64,000 nt of DNA from Caprimulgus europaeus (lineage: Eukaryota; Chordata; Aves; Caprimulgiformes; Caprimulgidae). Each line of letters starts with the position of its first letter. Within the stretch, counting starts at the first letter, position 1. The stretch spans positions 46,688,965-46,752,964 of the forward strand of contig OU015530.1 of NCBI GenBank assembly GCA_907165065.1, in the 5' to 3' direction. Under the pieces are notes generated by a model that was given only the letters and a program-made list of their open reading frames with translations, made no database searches and had not been told where the DNA came from. This document shows positions 48,641 to 60,900 of the stretch, piece by piece. The translations under genes and the position numbers were made by a program.

Positions 48641-49801
48641 CCCATGCTGTGATTTTCGTGTTATAGAGGAATAATGCTGTCAAACACAGAACAAGCAAAA
48701 GTGCGCCCTGCTCCTGTGTGAAATAGATTCCAGCTTCAGTGCCCCACCTATTGCTTTCAATCAAATACATTGTTGGAAACTGAGCTGTAATAACATTTTA
48801 ATATTCTCAAGTTATTAAAGTTAAACAGAGAGGAATAATCCTCCCTGGTAATCCAAAGCATTAGAAAATGAGAACCCCAGTATCAGAAGATTGGCATAAA
48901 AATTAAAAGATTTATACATAATAAGTTTTGGACTTCTTTACATTCTGATTCTTCCTTGGCATTTCAGTGTTTCCAGATATTTTTTTTAAGTGCCATTCAG
49001 GCACAAAATGAAAAATGTAGATTCTGATATATCTCCCTTGTTCTCCCTTGTTGCAGTTGCTAGGTCAATAAGCAAAAAACTAAAATTCCAGGACACTTTG
49101 TGGTAAAGTCACAAGGGATAGCAGAAGCATCACCCATAGATCCCTTGAAAAAGTATAAATTCTCCACATGACTTCATCAGCTTGTGCAACTAAGATCAGG
49201 GCCAGTGCTCACCAACCTAGCCAATTTGCTGTTGAGGGCTTCTTTGTCTTGCTGATGTGCCTGATGATAGAAATGTTGAAAGAATAGGAATGTTTTCTTT
49301 CATTTTTTCCCCTTCATGGAAAATATTTTGCTTTTTTTTGTTCAATTGTTTTGCAAAATGCCTCAAACTAAACATTTTAGATAAATCCCCAAATATATAG
49401 TTATCAGAATTGTCTGAAAACTATCCTCTCTTCTTTAAAGAGAGCTGTGATTGTGGAACATGAAGTTCAGATAAGTAATGACCCATTTTTTTTCATCACC
49501 TCAGTTTGTAATCTGTAATCGCTCCTAATGCAAAATCCTACAGTATTTTACTACTTTTTGAGGAGAAAGGACCAACAAAAGAAACATGGGGTTCAGACAG
49601 ATGACAAGGGAGAATCCATTGCTAAGGAGAATACAGGAAGCACAAAACACAAAATGAAAAGTCTCAGCACACCTTTTCTTCCTCTCTAGACCTTGCATTC
49701 TTAATGCCACTAAATAGAAAATGAAAACACTTGCAGTTGTGGTTATGGAACATTTCCTATTTTAGACATTTTTTCCCTAGAACAGTGAAAACTCCTCCCC
49801 T

Positions 49802-49811
49802 CACACACACA

Positions 49812-49853
<42 letters not shown>

Positions 49854-49880
49854 GAGACACACAGCCACACAGATACAGCG
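49802..49880. repeat. (CA)n microsatellite
   Basis: A pure run of 18 CA units (49,814-49,849) is preceded by an interrupted CA stretch (49,802-49,812) and followed by degenerate CA-rich sequence to about 49,880. Likely polymorphic in length; it explains the Thr-His-rich opening on the plus strand, which is not a gene. Confidence 0.97.
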
Positions 49881-50960
49881 GCTAATCCTACTTCAGTTCA
49901 GATCCTTCTTGTTCCTCTGATGTTCCATTCAGCTTCTATCCACACATTTTTATGCAAATCTTTTTCTAAACTCTCCTTTACACTCAATTCCACTTGCTTT
50001 CTGTGTCACGTTTAAGCTCCTCACCGTACCAATATCTGGCATAGTTTAATTCCTGCCTATCCCTTTACTCTAGTTCGACAGCCAAGTAATTCTTCATCCA
50101 GTTGTGGCTATGGTTACTAGATGGACAGTCTGTGCTTTCAGTCCACCTTTGCAGTTTCTAGTTGGCTGGCAGAATCTGTCCTAAAATACATTTGAAATAT
50201 ATTTAAATTACTAAACCCTTTAGTATCAAACTTCCTAAAACCCTGAGAAGGCTTTTTTCCCTACATTTTTTTTCCTAGACAAAGGCTTACAAACAGATAA
50301 TAGATCTCCTAGTAACACCTGAATATCTTTACTGCAATTGAATGTAGACAGCTGGACTCGGTACAATTCTTTGACTGATGGTAGTGGAAATATTGACTCT
50401 GGTAGTGAAAGATGAAAATACAATATACAATAACACAATACATCCTCTGCTTTTAGAAGTGATTTTCAAGGCTAGATATTTAGTAACTGCTATAAGAGCT
50501 GTTTGTAGATCAATTTTTTTTTGTTCCATGTCCTTTGGGAAATGACCTTGCTGCTAAGAATGAATAAGGCAGCATATGTGTTCCTTTAGACATGCTGAAA
50601 AAAAAGGAATATCCTCACACATAATGGCTTTTCTTCATGCATATTTCTATAGAGCACTATAGATCATGCCTGTAAATCACAAGTTTATTACCCATCTGGA
50701 TCACATCCTGCACCCACTGAAAATAAGTACAAGATTTCACGTTGGGAAAAGTTTTGTCTGATGAGCTTAGGGTCAGGTTGTAAATGGTAATTGAGTGCAC
50801 AAAAATGAACACTATGTGAGTTAGATACCTTGTCCCTGCAAATCCCACTTGCCTGGAAAATTTCTCAATTACGTCTTTACGCATTAGTACTGACTCATTT
50901 CCACACCAGCAGAAATGCTAAAAGAAAAATACATTATTGTGTGAATAGAGCCTGCTTCTC

Positions 50961-50986
50961 TTTTTTTTTTTTTTAAAAAAAAAAAA
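50961..50986. repeat. T14A12 self-complementary tract
   Basis: Fourteen T are followed immediately by twelve A. The two halves are complementary, so either strand could fold into a hairpin and the duplex is expected to be strongly bent or nucleosome-excluding. Confidence 0.9.
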
Positions 50987-53218
50987 GTATTATGACAGCT
51001 TTTATGACCTTTTCAATGACTGAACAGTATTTGCTATACAACTAAGTAATTCTTATCTTGGAGAACCTTCACTGAGATTTAGGAAGGTTGTCTCCACCTC
51101 TGCTGGCCTAAGGTAACTGATCAAAAGACTCTCCTCACCAGTCATAAGCTGGTGAGATCCAAAGTCTTGGCTAAACCTGCACTCTTTGGAAAGAGACACA
51201 GACACCTCCACAGAGCAACTGCTGTCTCAAGGGAGGGATGAATTGCTGAAGTGGAATGAAATACATGAAATTCTGATAGACTTTATTCAGGCTTATCTTA
51301 ATATTCATTGTGTTAAAATGTGTGCCGTGTTCATTGACAGATTGTTGCAGCTGTCTAACCTGAGTAGCTCATTACTTCAGTCACCTCTGTCTTGTACAGC
51401 TCTGTTTCCTAATGGAATAAGGTTTAGGAATAGGATGATTGTGAATGAAATCATTGCACCTTCTGCCCTCTTCAGAATTGGCTCGAAAGAGAAGCAAGTA
51501 GTTTAGGGAAATTAAAAAAAAAAACTAAACAAAATAAAACATGAAGGGACAAGGTGCTTTACATCACAAAATCAAGATTCTTCTCTCAGGATGTGATTCA
51601 ACTAAACTAATCTTAGGCATCAATATTTCACCAGTCTTATTAGGACCTCTCTTAACATAGTTGGTGAGTGAAAAGCATTTTAAGACATGAGTCATTTGAC
51701 TTAATACAGGCATCTAACTAACATTTGTCATGTCATAAATATACCTGTTTTTTCTCAGTCTCAAAGAAAGCAGCTAATGTGACTAGCTCAGACATAGGTT
51801 TTTCCATTGTGGAAATCCACATCTGGTCAGACTGATCCCTTCTACAGCATGAGAAATGTTTGCACTTTATAGAATCAGAACTGTAAAATTTTCTTGTGTG
51901 AAAAGGATATTTACATTGTAGAATAGACTTGATTTTTTCCATAACAGCTTTATTTTATGTAAATAAACAAAAATCATTTAAGAAAATCACATTTATTTGG
52001 CAAAGCAAGAAAAAGATTTATGTTTTCATATAAAATAAATATTTATTCTCTAGACTGAGGTTATTTTCATTAAAAAATCAGAAGACATATATTCTTTTCA
52101 GTGTGCTTAATCTATTTTTTTTTCAGGGACATATTATTCTGACAATTTTCAGATGTCAATGGAGGTTTCACGTGCTTTCAGAATTAAGTACCAAATCTCT
52201 CACACTGATCAAGGTCTGTGCCTTTACTCTTTTAGTTGATTTCAGAAGGTTTGTAGTTAGACTTCCAGTGGACAGTGTCAGAGATGCTGAGACCTGCAGT
52301 GATTAAAAAAAGTGGGAACAGTTCTCAGGGCAATAAATAATACAGTCAGAAGATCATATGCCTAGTAAAAATATACTAAAGCTATTTTCAAAAAGCAGGT
52401 ATCTTCACATCTCTTTTGTTTTCTCTCCTTTTGCTTTCTTAAATATATTAAATATTAGATCTTTTCTACTGCTATGAGGCTATGCCTTTTGATCACTGCG
52501 CAGAACTACATAATCAGTGTATAAATAAATTTTAAGCACATTTTTATCTTCATCTCAGCCTTTTTCATAATATTTTTCATAAAAAATGCTTTGTACATAA
52601 TAAACAGACAATAGAAAAAAATATGCTCTCAAAATACAGTTTTATTATCACAAAAAATATTTTCTGTACATAGGTATGTGTTCTGCTCAACTTGATTTTT
52701 TTTTTTTTTAACATCAAGATATTGCTTAATACTTTTTTACTAATAAGCAAAGAGGTAATCCTGCTTTTCCTTCATGTATCCTCTTAGTCATAAGCAATAT
52801 TACTGAAATTCAGAGAGACAGACCTTTCATAGAAGTAAAATAAGAGCAGGAAAATGATAGGAGGAGAAAAATCCAGTAATTCAAATTACTTGGAACTAAT
52901 TTTTCAGTGATGATATGTAATAAACAGTACATTATAACTGCTGCACACACATGGTCATAATCTTAATCTTACATTATATAATCTATTTTTTAGAGAAAGA
53001 GTATGCCTGAGAATATATATACTTACTATATAATTTTCTGCAAACTGTAATAGTATCATCATATTTATAGTAATTTTTATAATGTATAGTTGTTAACTTC
53101 ATCAGACCTCTTGGTAAAAAATATCTTTAAGCCTACAGCAAATGTTGACCTATGTTCAGTTCATTTTACCCATTTCAGCTAGCTAAATAGGTTATGTGAG
53201 TTCACTCTACAGTTAGTG

Positions 53219-53236
53219 GAGAGAGAGAGAGAGAGA
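53219..53236. repeat. (GA)9 microsatellite
   Basis: Nine uninterrupted GA units. A possible GAGA-type or slippage-prone site; no gene is adjacent. Confidence 0.9.
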
Positions 53237-55006
53237 TGTTTCCAGAAAATTATTCATATCACCCAAAGAGACATCTGAAAAATAGTTGGGTGAACAGCTT
53301 TCCTCTGTAACTTTGATGCTTGTGGATTAATTTGTAAGTAGCTGAATTTAGCTGAGAGATTTAACACTACCAACAATGACGCTATAGCAATGAGACAACT
53401 AAGAGATACATAAATAAAAAATAAATATTTCCTTTATACAAGGTTATCTGTTTCTTTTAGGTGATCTTGTGTTTTGCAGGGTTTTTTGAAGTTGCAGCTG
53501 CTGATGCTTTGGCACTATCACCATAGTGATAGCAACTAGCAAACTATTATACCAGGAGTTCAAAAGTCAAGACATAAATTTTCCAGTATCATAGTCTACA
53601 AACATTTATGTCTTTTTAGAGTACTGCTGAGACAGGTTTTCACCAGTTTCCATGTGTTCCCTCTAAATAGGATAGTTAAAATATACTTTTCAAGCACAAA
53701 TTAATTCAGATTATTTGCTTCCAGAATATGGTACATTACTATGGAAAAGTCTTAAAATATCATGCAGTTGATCATTATACATTATTTATATTCAATTTTC
53801 TCTAACTTTCTTGGGATAAGGGTAATTCCAATGATTGAAAATGACCCACACACTTACTAATAATTTGTCTTTTTTTCTCTCAATCAATATTCCTGATCTG
53901 ACTGATTTTCCCATCTGTATTAGCTGGTTCTTAACAGATTCAATTTGGTCATTAATTTTTCAATGTTTAGTGATTTTAGATATCCCAGCATACCAAATTC
54001 ATTTAAAACTTTCTCCAAGGTTTATGATTTTCAGGAAGTGCTGAATAAATCAGAAGTCAGAGGTTTGCTGTTGCTTGGGTGTATTTTACAGGTTGTTCAT
54101 TACTTGTTTGCTATGGGAAATGGATAGTCAGGATGAGTCTCTTGTCATCTCTGTCTAGGGATCTGTTTCTTTTCCCATCGAAGCCTATGAAAGTGTAAGC
54201 TTTCTGGCACTAAGCTCTGAAGCTTGATTTGAATACATCACTCATAAGCCTTCAACCTGGGGCTTAATACATGTGATTCATGTTTTCTACATACATTACT
54301 AAGATACCTATCCAGAGCTGCCACACTCTTACCTATTTTTCCAGTCAGATTTTGCACACAGAAATTAACACCTGTCCAGTAAGTATGTCCACTTTTAAAT
54401 TATTTTTGCATGATGCTCAGAAGCCTAGGCACAAACATGATATCCTTGTATTAATTTGAAAAGGAAAACTCATGTATTTGTAGTAAATGTACTTGGAAGG
54501 GAACTGCATATATCCCTGTCTGTCACATGTGTGATATATGTATTAGTCACCCTGACCTTACAGGATTCTGTTCAAATGGATGAACACAGGATGCAGAGTG
54601 GGTTTTTAGCTCTGGAATGATCACATTAATTCTGGGCCACCATCCTGATAAACATCCATGGCATGACCACAACCAGAGAGACTTTAAAGATTCCTGTGCC
54701 CCTTTCTGCAGTAACCAGCTGGGTTTGCCATCATCCACAGCAGTGAAGAGACCCTGAGGGCTCCACAACATTTTCTTTTTACTTATTCAATTACATGGGA
54801 ATGGATAAATACAGAACGAGTTTTACAGCACAGTGTAGATTTCACTATGTCCAAAGGACATGTTATTATATGTTTAAAACCAGAAAATTCTCAAATTGTT
54901 GTCTGAAGAATATCCCAAGGACTCAAATACCTAGGATGAGCTACTAACAGAATCCAGGGAAAGATAAAGAATTAGATTGGGTTTGAGATTCTTTTATCCC
55001 ATGTCT

Positions 55007-55034
55007 AATAAATAAATACATAAATAAAATAAAT
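55007..55034. repeat. (TAAA)n imperfect microsatellite
   Basis: Tandem AATA/TAAA units with a few interruptions, ending in AAATATAATT. A simple repeat. Confidence 0.8.
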
Positions 55035-57891
55035 ATAATTTCATCTTTTTTACTCTAACTATGCTAAGGTTAAATAGGATGGGCACTTCTTTTTATACAT
55101 ACATTTTTATTCTCTTATTGTGTTAGCTAGTCATTAGGTGTGCTGTTATTTAACTGGAGACTAATTAATCATTCGTTGTCTTCTCATTAAAGCTTTAGTT
55201 TTCTGCTACCTTTTTCCTTCTCTTTGGGAGCATATGAATCTCATAGTTCATATTCTTTTTTTCATAAATTATTCTTACCCTGCTCTAATAAAGAATTCAA
55301 TAAAAAAATTAGAGACAAATAAATTACACCACAATATTCAAAGCACCTGAGGGAGGTGGGTATTGCATTCCTAGGAAAACCAAGACAAGTTGGCTCTCTA
55401 ACTCTTATAGTCTCTGCTGAAAGCTTCAGGTCTGATTTTATAAATAGGAAGCCTTACTGCACATGATGCCATTTTAACCACAGTTTAGCTTGTGACAATC
55501 TGGATCAGCATGTCAAGATAAGAAATAGGAAACTTCAGCCAGAAGGTGAATCAAAAGCTCTCCACAGCAGTCTATACTTGACTTTGTCAAAGATGGAGAG
55601 GAACCCATGACAGGAAAGCACTTTGTCTCTTTTTCACTGGTATACACACATAAGCTTAGAAGCGTTTCAAAGGAGCATGAGAGCTGCATAAAGGTCAGAA
55701 ATCCAAAAAAGCACAAATAATATTAATTCACCTTGGATCCAGAGGAGACACAGCACCCTATCATGGCTTTAGTTCAAGCAGTTCTAATTGGGTTTTCTGG
55801 CCATTTACGAGGTCAGATTTCCAAGTTTAACATACTTCACTAGATGTACTTGTCTAAGTTTAAATCAGCAATAAGACTTGAAAGTGTGGAGAGCTGGGCT
55901 CTTTCTTCTGGACATATGTTTTCATTTATGGTTGAACTTGTCCCCTCCTCATGTTAAAGTCCTAAAAGTTCTTGCTGTGGCATTAAATTTTTCAGTCAGT
56001 GTTTATTAAAGGACTATGTAGACATTTCATATGATGTGAACACCTTTCTTATTAAAGTTGTCATCTGTTGACAAATGGGTTGCTATTATAGTATATGTAA
56101 GAACATTACATGTTCTTTGTGCTGACAAGCCTAATTACATAATTTTCTATATGTATTACTAAGGAAAATAGAGGGAACAGCGATGGTGGATTTGGATTAA
56201 CAAATAAGAAAATCGAAGTGACCTCATTTAAATGATAATGGTAGAATGTACATTATCAATAACTAGTAGGTAATGAAATATATTTATTTGATTTTTGTGG
56301 TACAAAGTGGACGTTATACTGAGATGGCTCAGGGCCATTTCATGACATACACTAGCTATCCACATTGTGGGGGAAGCCTTGCAGGATTCTGGATTGTCAT
56401 CCAACCAGCCTAATACAGATGTCTTTTATTTGTCTGAAGAAAGAGACCTACAATAGTTATTTTATATAATCCTCCACTTATTGTCTTGAGGTTTTTGCAT
56501 TTCAGAAAGAAGATATTAAGAACTGACTTTCATAACAAAGAGCCAAATCAAAAAAGAAAGGTTTTATGTCTGGATTTAAAAGCACCCCCACATAGTACAT
56601 TTTTCTGGCCTAACAAGATACTGCCCTTTGACAAACTTCAGAGGTCTTTATTTCCTGAAGACATCTCAGAAACACCACCAAAGTCAGAACTCATACTCTA
56701 AACATTGGGGGATCAATGTGTGTCACTACATCAACTGACATTCAGGTTCTATTCTTGGTCATGCCATTATGAATCCAGAGCTACTCCAAATGCTCTCAAG
56801 AAGTTCGGATAAATGTGAGTGAAGGAAGAAAACAGCTTTGGAGTCTGGCACCAGGTAAAACACAGAGTCATCACTGGCCATACCTTCTACAGAAGACAGT
56901 GTATTCTCTTGCTGTGCAGACATAATTTATTGTAATCACAGTGGAAGGTTGGTCCAAATAAATGTTGAGTTTGATTTGCAAAAGTTAATTCCTAATTTGG
57001 AATAATATTTGTGTGTGTGTGTTTTTAATTAGTGCAGAGTACTCAGATTTCTTCTTGTTGGAAATTCAATACATAATCTAAAAAATTGATCTAACAGTTC
57101 CTGTGCCATCCAATTGGTGTTTGAAATCAATATCGCAAAGATTTTCTAGACAACTGCAAGAGCTATGAGCTAAATTAAGATATGAAAATGCTGTACCTGA
57201 GCCAACTTCCACAGAAGTCAGTGAGAACTTCCTTAGTAACTTTCCCAGAAATTATACTGGGTTATACGTTCCTTAAATTGATGGGGACATCTGCATGAGA
57301 CTGCTTTTTTAAGGGTTTGTGAGAATAAACTGTGCTGTTTGGGGGTAGACTAAGTAAACAGGTGGGTTTTGCATTTAGTCTTTAGTGTGGCATGTGGTCA
57401 TTCTTGTTTCTTCTTCACAGCAGGAAAGTGATGTAAACGTTGTTTGATCCAGCTAAATGAAAATGCTGGTTGACATTCATAATATCCAGAACAGCTATTT
57501 TACCTGAGAAGTCAGTTTCTTAAGTAGTTTCAAGACCATATTTCAGATTGCCTATTTATTACTTGTTTATATGTTTATAAAGCATGTTTAAAATATATTT
57601 TTAATTACTTAAAATTTGACTAGTCACTGCCTATAGAAAATGTTAAGCATGAAGTGGATTTTTCATTTAGTATGAACTACAGATTTTATAAGTGTTGGAT
57701 ATCTATAAAGCCACTATTATGTCAACAGTATATTGCTATATGAAGAGTGACATTAACACTGTATAACTAATACAAAAAACCCTTACTGGAAGCAGTTCAG
57801 ATATTTTTGCTCTATTTGCACAATGCAAAAATAGCCTAAATACATTTTTAATGCAATCAGCTAAATTCCGTAAATCCAAATTGTGTGCTAA

Positions 57892-57946
57892 CTGCTCATG
57901 CTGATTAGTGTGAAATATTAATTTGCACTAATCAGCTTGAGGCAAG
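57892..57946 (+). other. Strong hairpin, candidate small-RNA precursor
   Basis: A perfect 11-bp inverted repeat, GCTGATTAGTG (57,900-57,910) and CACTAATCAGC (57,926-57,936). Inside it two G-T wobbles and two A-T pairs extend the stem to 15 pairs with a 7-base loop (57,915-57,921). Outside, after one T-T mismatch, four more pairs (57,895-57,898 with 57,938-57,941) and, past a bulge, two further pairs are possible. The total of about 20 pairs is near the lower size of a pre-microRNA stem. No known microRNA seed is recognised. ATTA/TAAT words within it mean it could equally be an inverted pair of homeodomain sites. The structure is seen; the role is open. Confidence 0.35.
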
Positions 57947-60900
57947 GGAAGCATAATAAACTTGACACATACATTTCACGCTTTACAGTGTTGGAACTTG
58001 TTTACAGTGCAGTGCCTGTAAACACTATCGGTGCTGTTAGTTATGTCACAGGGGCTGTATATTCAAGGTGTTCTTGGAAAAATTTCCTTAGCTAATGCTT
58101 CAGCTGGTTCAGTGTCGTGAAAATCCTGGTCTTTGAGAATCGATGATCTGCACCAGCTCAATGTTGTCAGAAGCACTTGTCTCAGCAGTAAGCCAGTGTA
58201 TCTGATTCCTACTCTCAGTTGTTTCACAACTGAGTCATTTACATTCATGTTCCCTCTCCTCTAGGTGTATCAGGGTGTGATTAGACTCCTCAAGCTAATG
58301 GCTTCATCCTTCCTTTTTATCTGAAACATATGTATTTGCTAACAAAATAAAACTATAACATAGTTATAGATCAGCTATTAGGCAAACACACAGGGGAATA
58401 GCCATGTGTCAGGTTTCATAGATTATATCTGAGGTTTGCTCTTTGCATCCCATCTCACTCTTCTGCAGAATGGTGCTTGCAATTCCTGCAGTCATGGTTT
58501 AGCATTACCTGCAATCAGCATCTGATTTAGCAAGAACAACCTCCCCAGATGCTATTTTATGCCATAAATCCATCACATGATATGATAAATAGAGGCTCCT
58601 TCTCCCTAATACATGACTAAATATGTAGCACCTTATATGCTGGGTCACAGTGAAAGTGAGAGTTTGACAGAAGGCTGGAGGGGGAAAGAAATTTATTTAT
58701 GAAAGACACTCATGTGCACAAGTGAGATGGGATAATCTGCGTGTACAAATCTGTTTCTCACTGCTGCCTGGCTTGTCCGTGCTCCATCTTTCCTACTCTC
58801 TACACTGCTCTGCAAGGGTCTGGCTGCGATCACAGCCCTGCAGAGCACAAGGAATAGACATGAATAAAAATACACACAGTGAAAGTCATCATTTGGTTGA
58901 ACTGCAAAATTGCAGAGGTCTGCAACTCTGCTGATATTTAACTGACCTCTGTCCCCCTACATTTTTCTCTTCATTTTAAAGACAAATTACTCCAGGACAC
59001 ACTATATGGTTGCTGTACTCTGAGGTGGTTTTTCAGACTGCCTATCAGAGAGGTGCTGCAAGTATGATCTGAAGTGTGGGCCACCCAGTCTTTGACGAAG
59101 AAGAGGACATTCCTCATGTTGTGCCAAGAGGCATAATGGAAAAGTTTGAAATCTTAAAGTATGATGTGTTTACATCATTAGATTAGAATGACCTAATAAA
59201 ACAACATAATTATCTCATGTGTTCTACTGCCAAGGGCAGGCAAATTAAGCATATTGCTAAGCATAGAACACATTGCTTAACACAAAGCTCATGACAAGCT
59301 CATTGACCCCAGCGAAACCAGTAACCGCCATTTACACATAACCAGATATATATTTGGTGTGTTATGCTATCAACAATGTTGGGTGATTAGAGTCATTTAT
59401 ATTTCCCAGATAAAAATTGAATTTTCCTTTTACTAAGAAGGGGCATTTTAAACTTGAAACAGGTTCACAGTGTCAATTCCAGTAGTAAGTGGCCACATAC
59501 ATCAAAGAGCACATGAAAAATGTTCGTCACTCATTGGTTCTGTTTAGCTTTTGAACAATATATCTAGAGTCAGAACAAATTTAATTCATAGTTTCCTTCC
59601 CCCACCTCTGAAGATTTTTTTTTCTGTACATATCAAAGGAAATGAAAAGAATCATTGATAATTGTATGTGTACAGACATTCAATTTGGAATATTATTTTT
59701 TACTCTTTAATGATCTGTAAATATGTTACAACGCTGTCTTAAAAATTTTTGATGCAATCATTTATCTGTATATTTCACTCCACTATATTGGACTAACACA
59801 GCTAATCATAAAGTGAAGCACTTATCAACCGGAGTGTTTTATTAGGTATGCTTAGCCTGAATGCACACAACTCCATTTTTTTTTTTCCCAACGCTGTCTA
59901 GTTTCATAAATTAAATAGAGTGTGGCAAAGTCAGCTGGATGGAGCATTTTTAAGAATACTAGGTCTTGCTAATTTTATCTTTTCTCACACAAGTAAATCC
60001 CACTTAAGTCCCTGACAGCTGTGTGAAGGGGGGAAAAAAAGAAAAGAAAAAAAAAAAAAGAGAGAGAGAAGAGTTAAAAAAAAGATGACTCAGACCCTGT
60101 CCCTTAAGCCCTTAAAAGCATTTTTACCTCTGCACTAGGGAGAATTCCATTTTTGTAGAAAAGTAATATTTTATTCCTGACCTCTCATAATTAATTATAT
60201 CTTCTTAATATCTCACATACCTCTGTCAGAATTCAGCTTGTGTGATTATACCTAGAGAGACTTCAATTCTCTTTGTGGTTTCAACTTATCACATCTATAT
60301 ATAGCTATATTCTTCCTTTTTAATTCTGACTTTTTCATCAACTAAACACTTTCTCTCTTCACAACTGTTCTAACACATTTTATCTTTCTGTTCTTAATAG
60401 GAGCTAGCAAGTGCTAGTCTGAACAGAATTTTAGCACTTCACTGTAAAACTTTTCTTTAATGTTAGATGTATTTTTATTCATTAAGTTAGCATTAAGTGA
60501 GATGATAAAAATATTCAGCAACTTTGAATTTTAAGTTCATTCATTTCTTTTTTTCTTGGAACAAAGTTTTTCAGTTTTGTGTTTTGACTGTGCTATACAT
60601 AACAGTACATGTTTTCTGTCTTTATTAATCTATTTACACATTTTATAATAAAGGAAAAAGATAAACAATATATCATACAAATTTCATTAAAATACACAAT
60701 TGAACCTTCTTCCTTAAATTTATTACTATTCATAGATCTTCATTGTTTTAGCTTCTGTACACTTAGGAAGAGACGGCAATTACTCTAAAGCACTTGTAAT
60801 CATACTTAGGTGTAGTTAATTAATTAAATTAAATCAAGAAGAAATAATTGTAAAATAATTTAGCTGAATCCACCAAGAATTTGCATTATTTGAACTTCAT

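Larger units (their letters stand above)
48641..57891. other. AT-rich stretch without a recognisable gene
   Basis: No gene supported. Contents listed separately are the (CA)n, T14A12, (GA)9 and (TAAA)n simple repeats. An opening of 106 codons at 51,186-51,506 (plus) has no known domain. A very AT-rich section at roughly 52,440-53,070 with many ATAAA/TATTT words resembles matrix-attachment-type DNA. A perfect 8-bp inverted repeat, CTCACCAG/CTGGTGAG, sits at 51,134-51,156. Confidence 0.5.

Noticed and set aside
49731..50015. 94-codon opening with a Thr-His repeat
   Set aside because: The repeat is the translation of the (CA)n microsatellite, not a protein domain.
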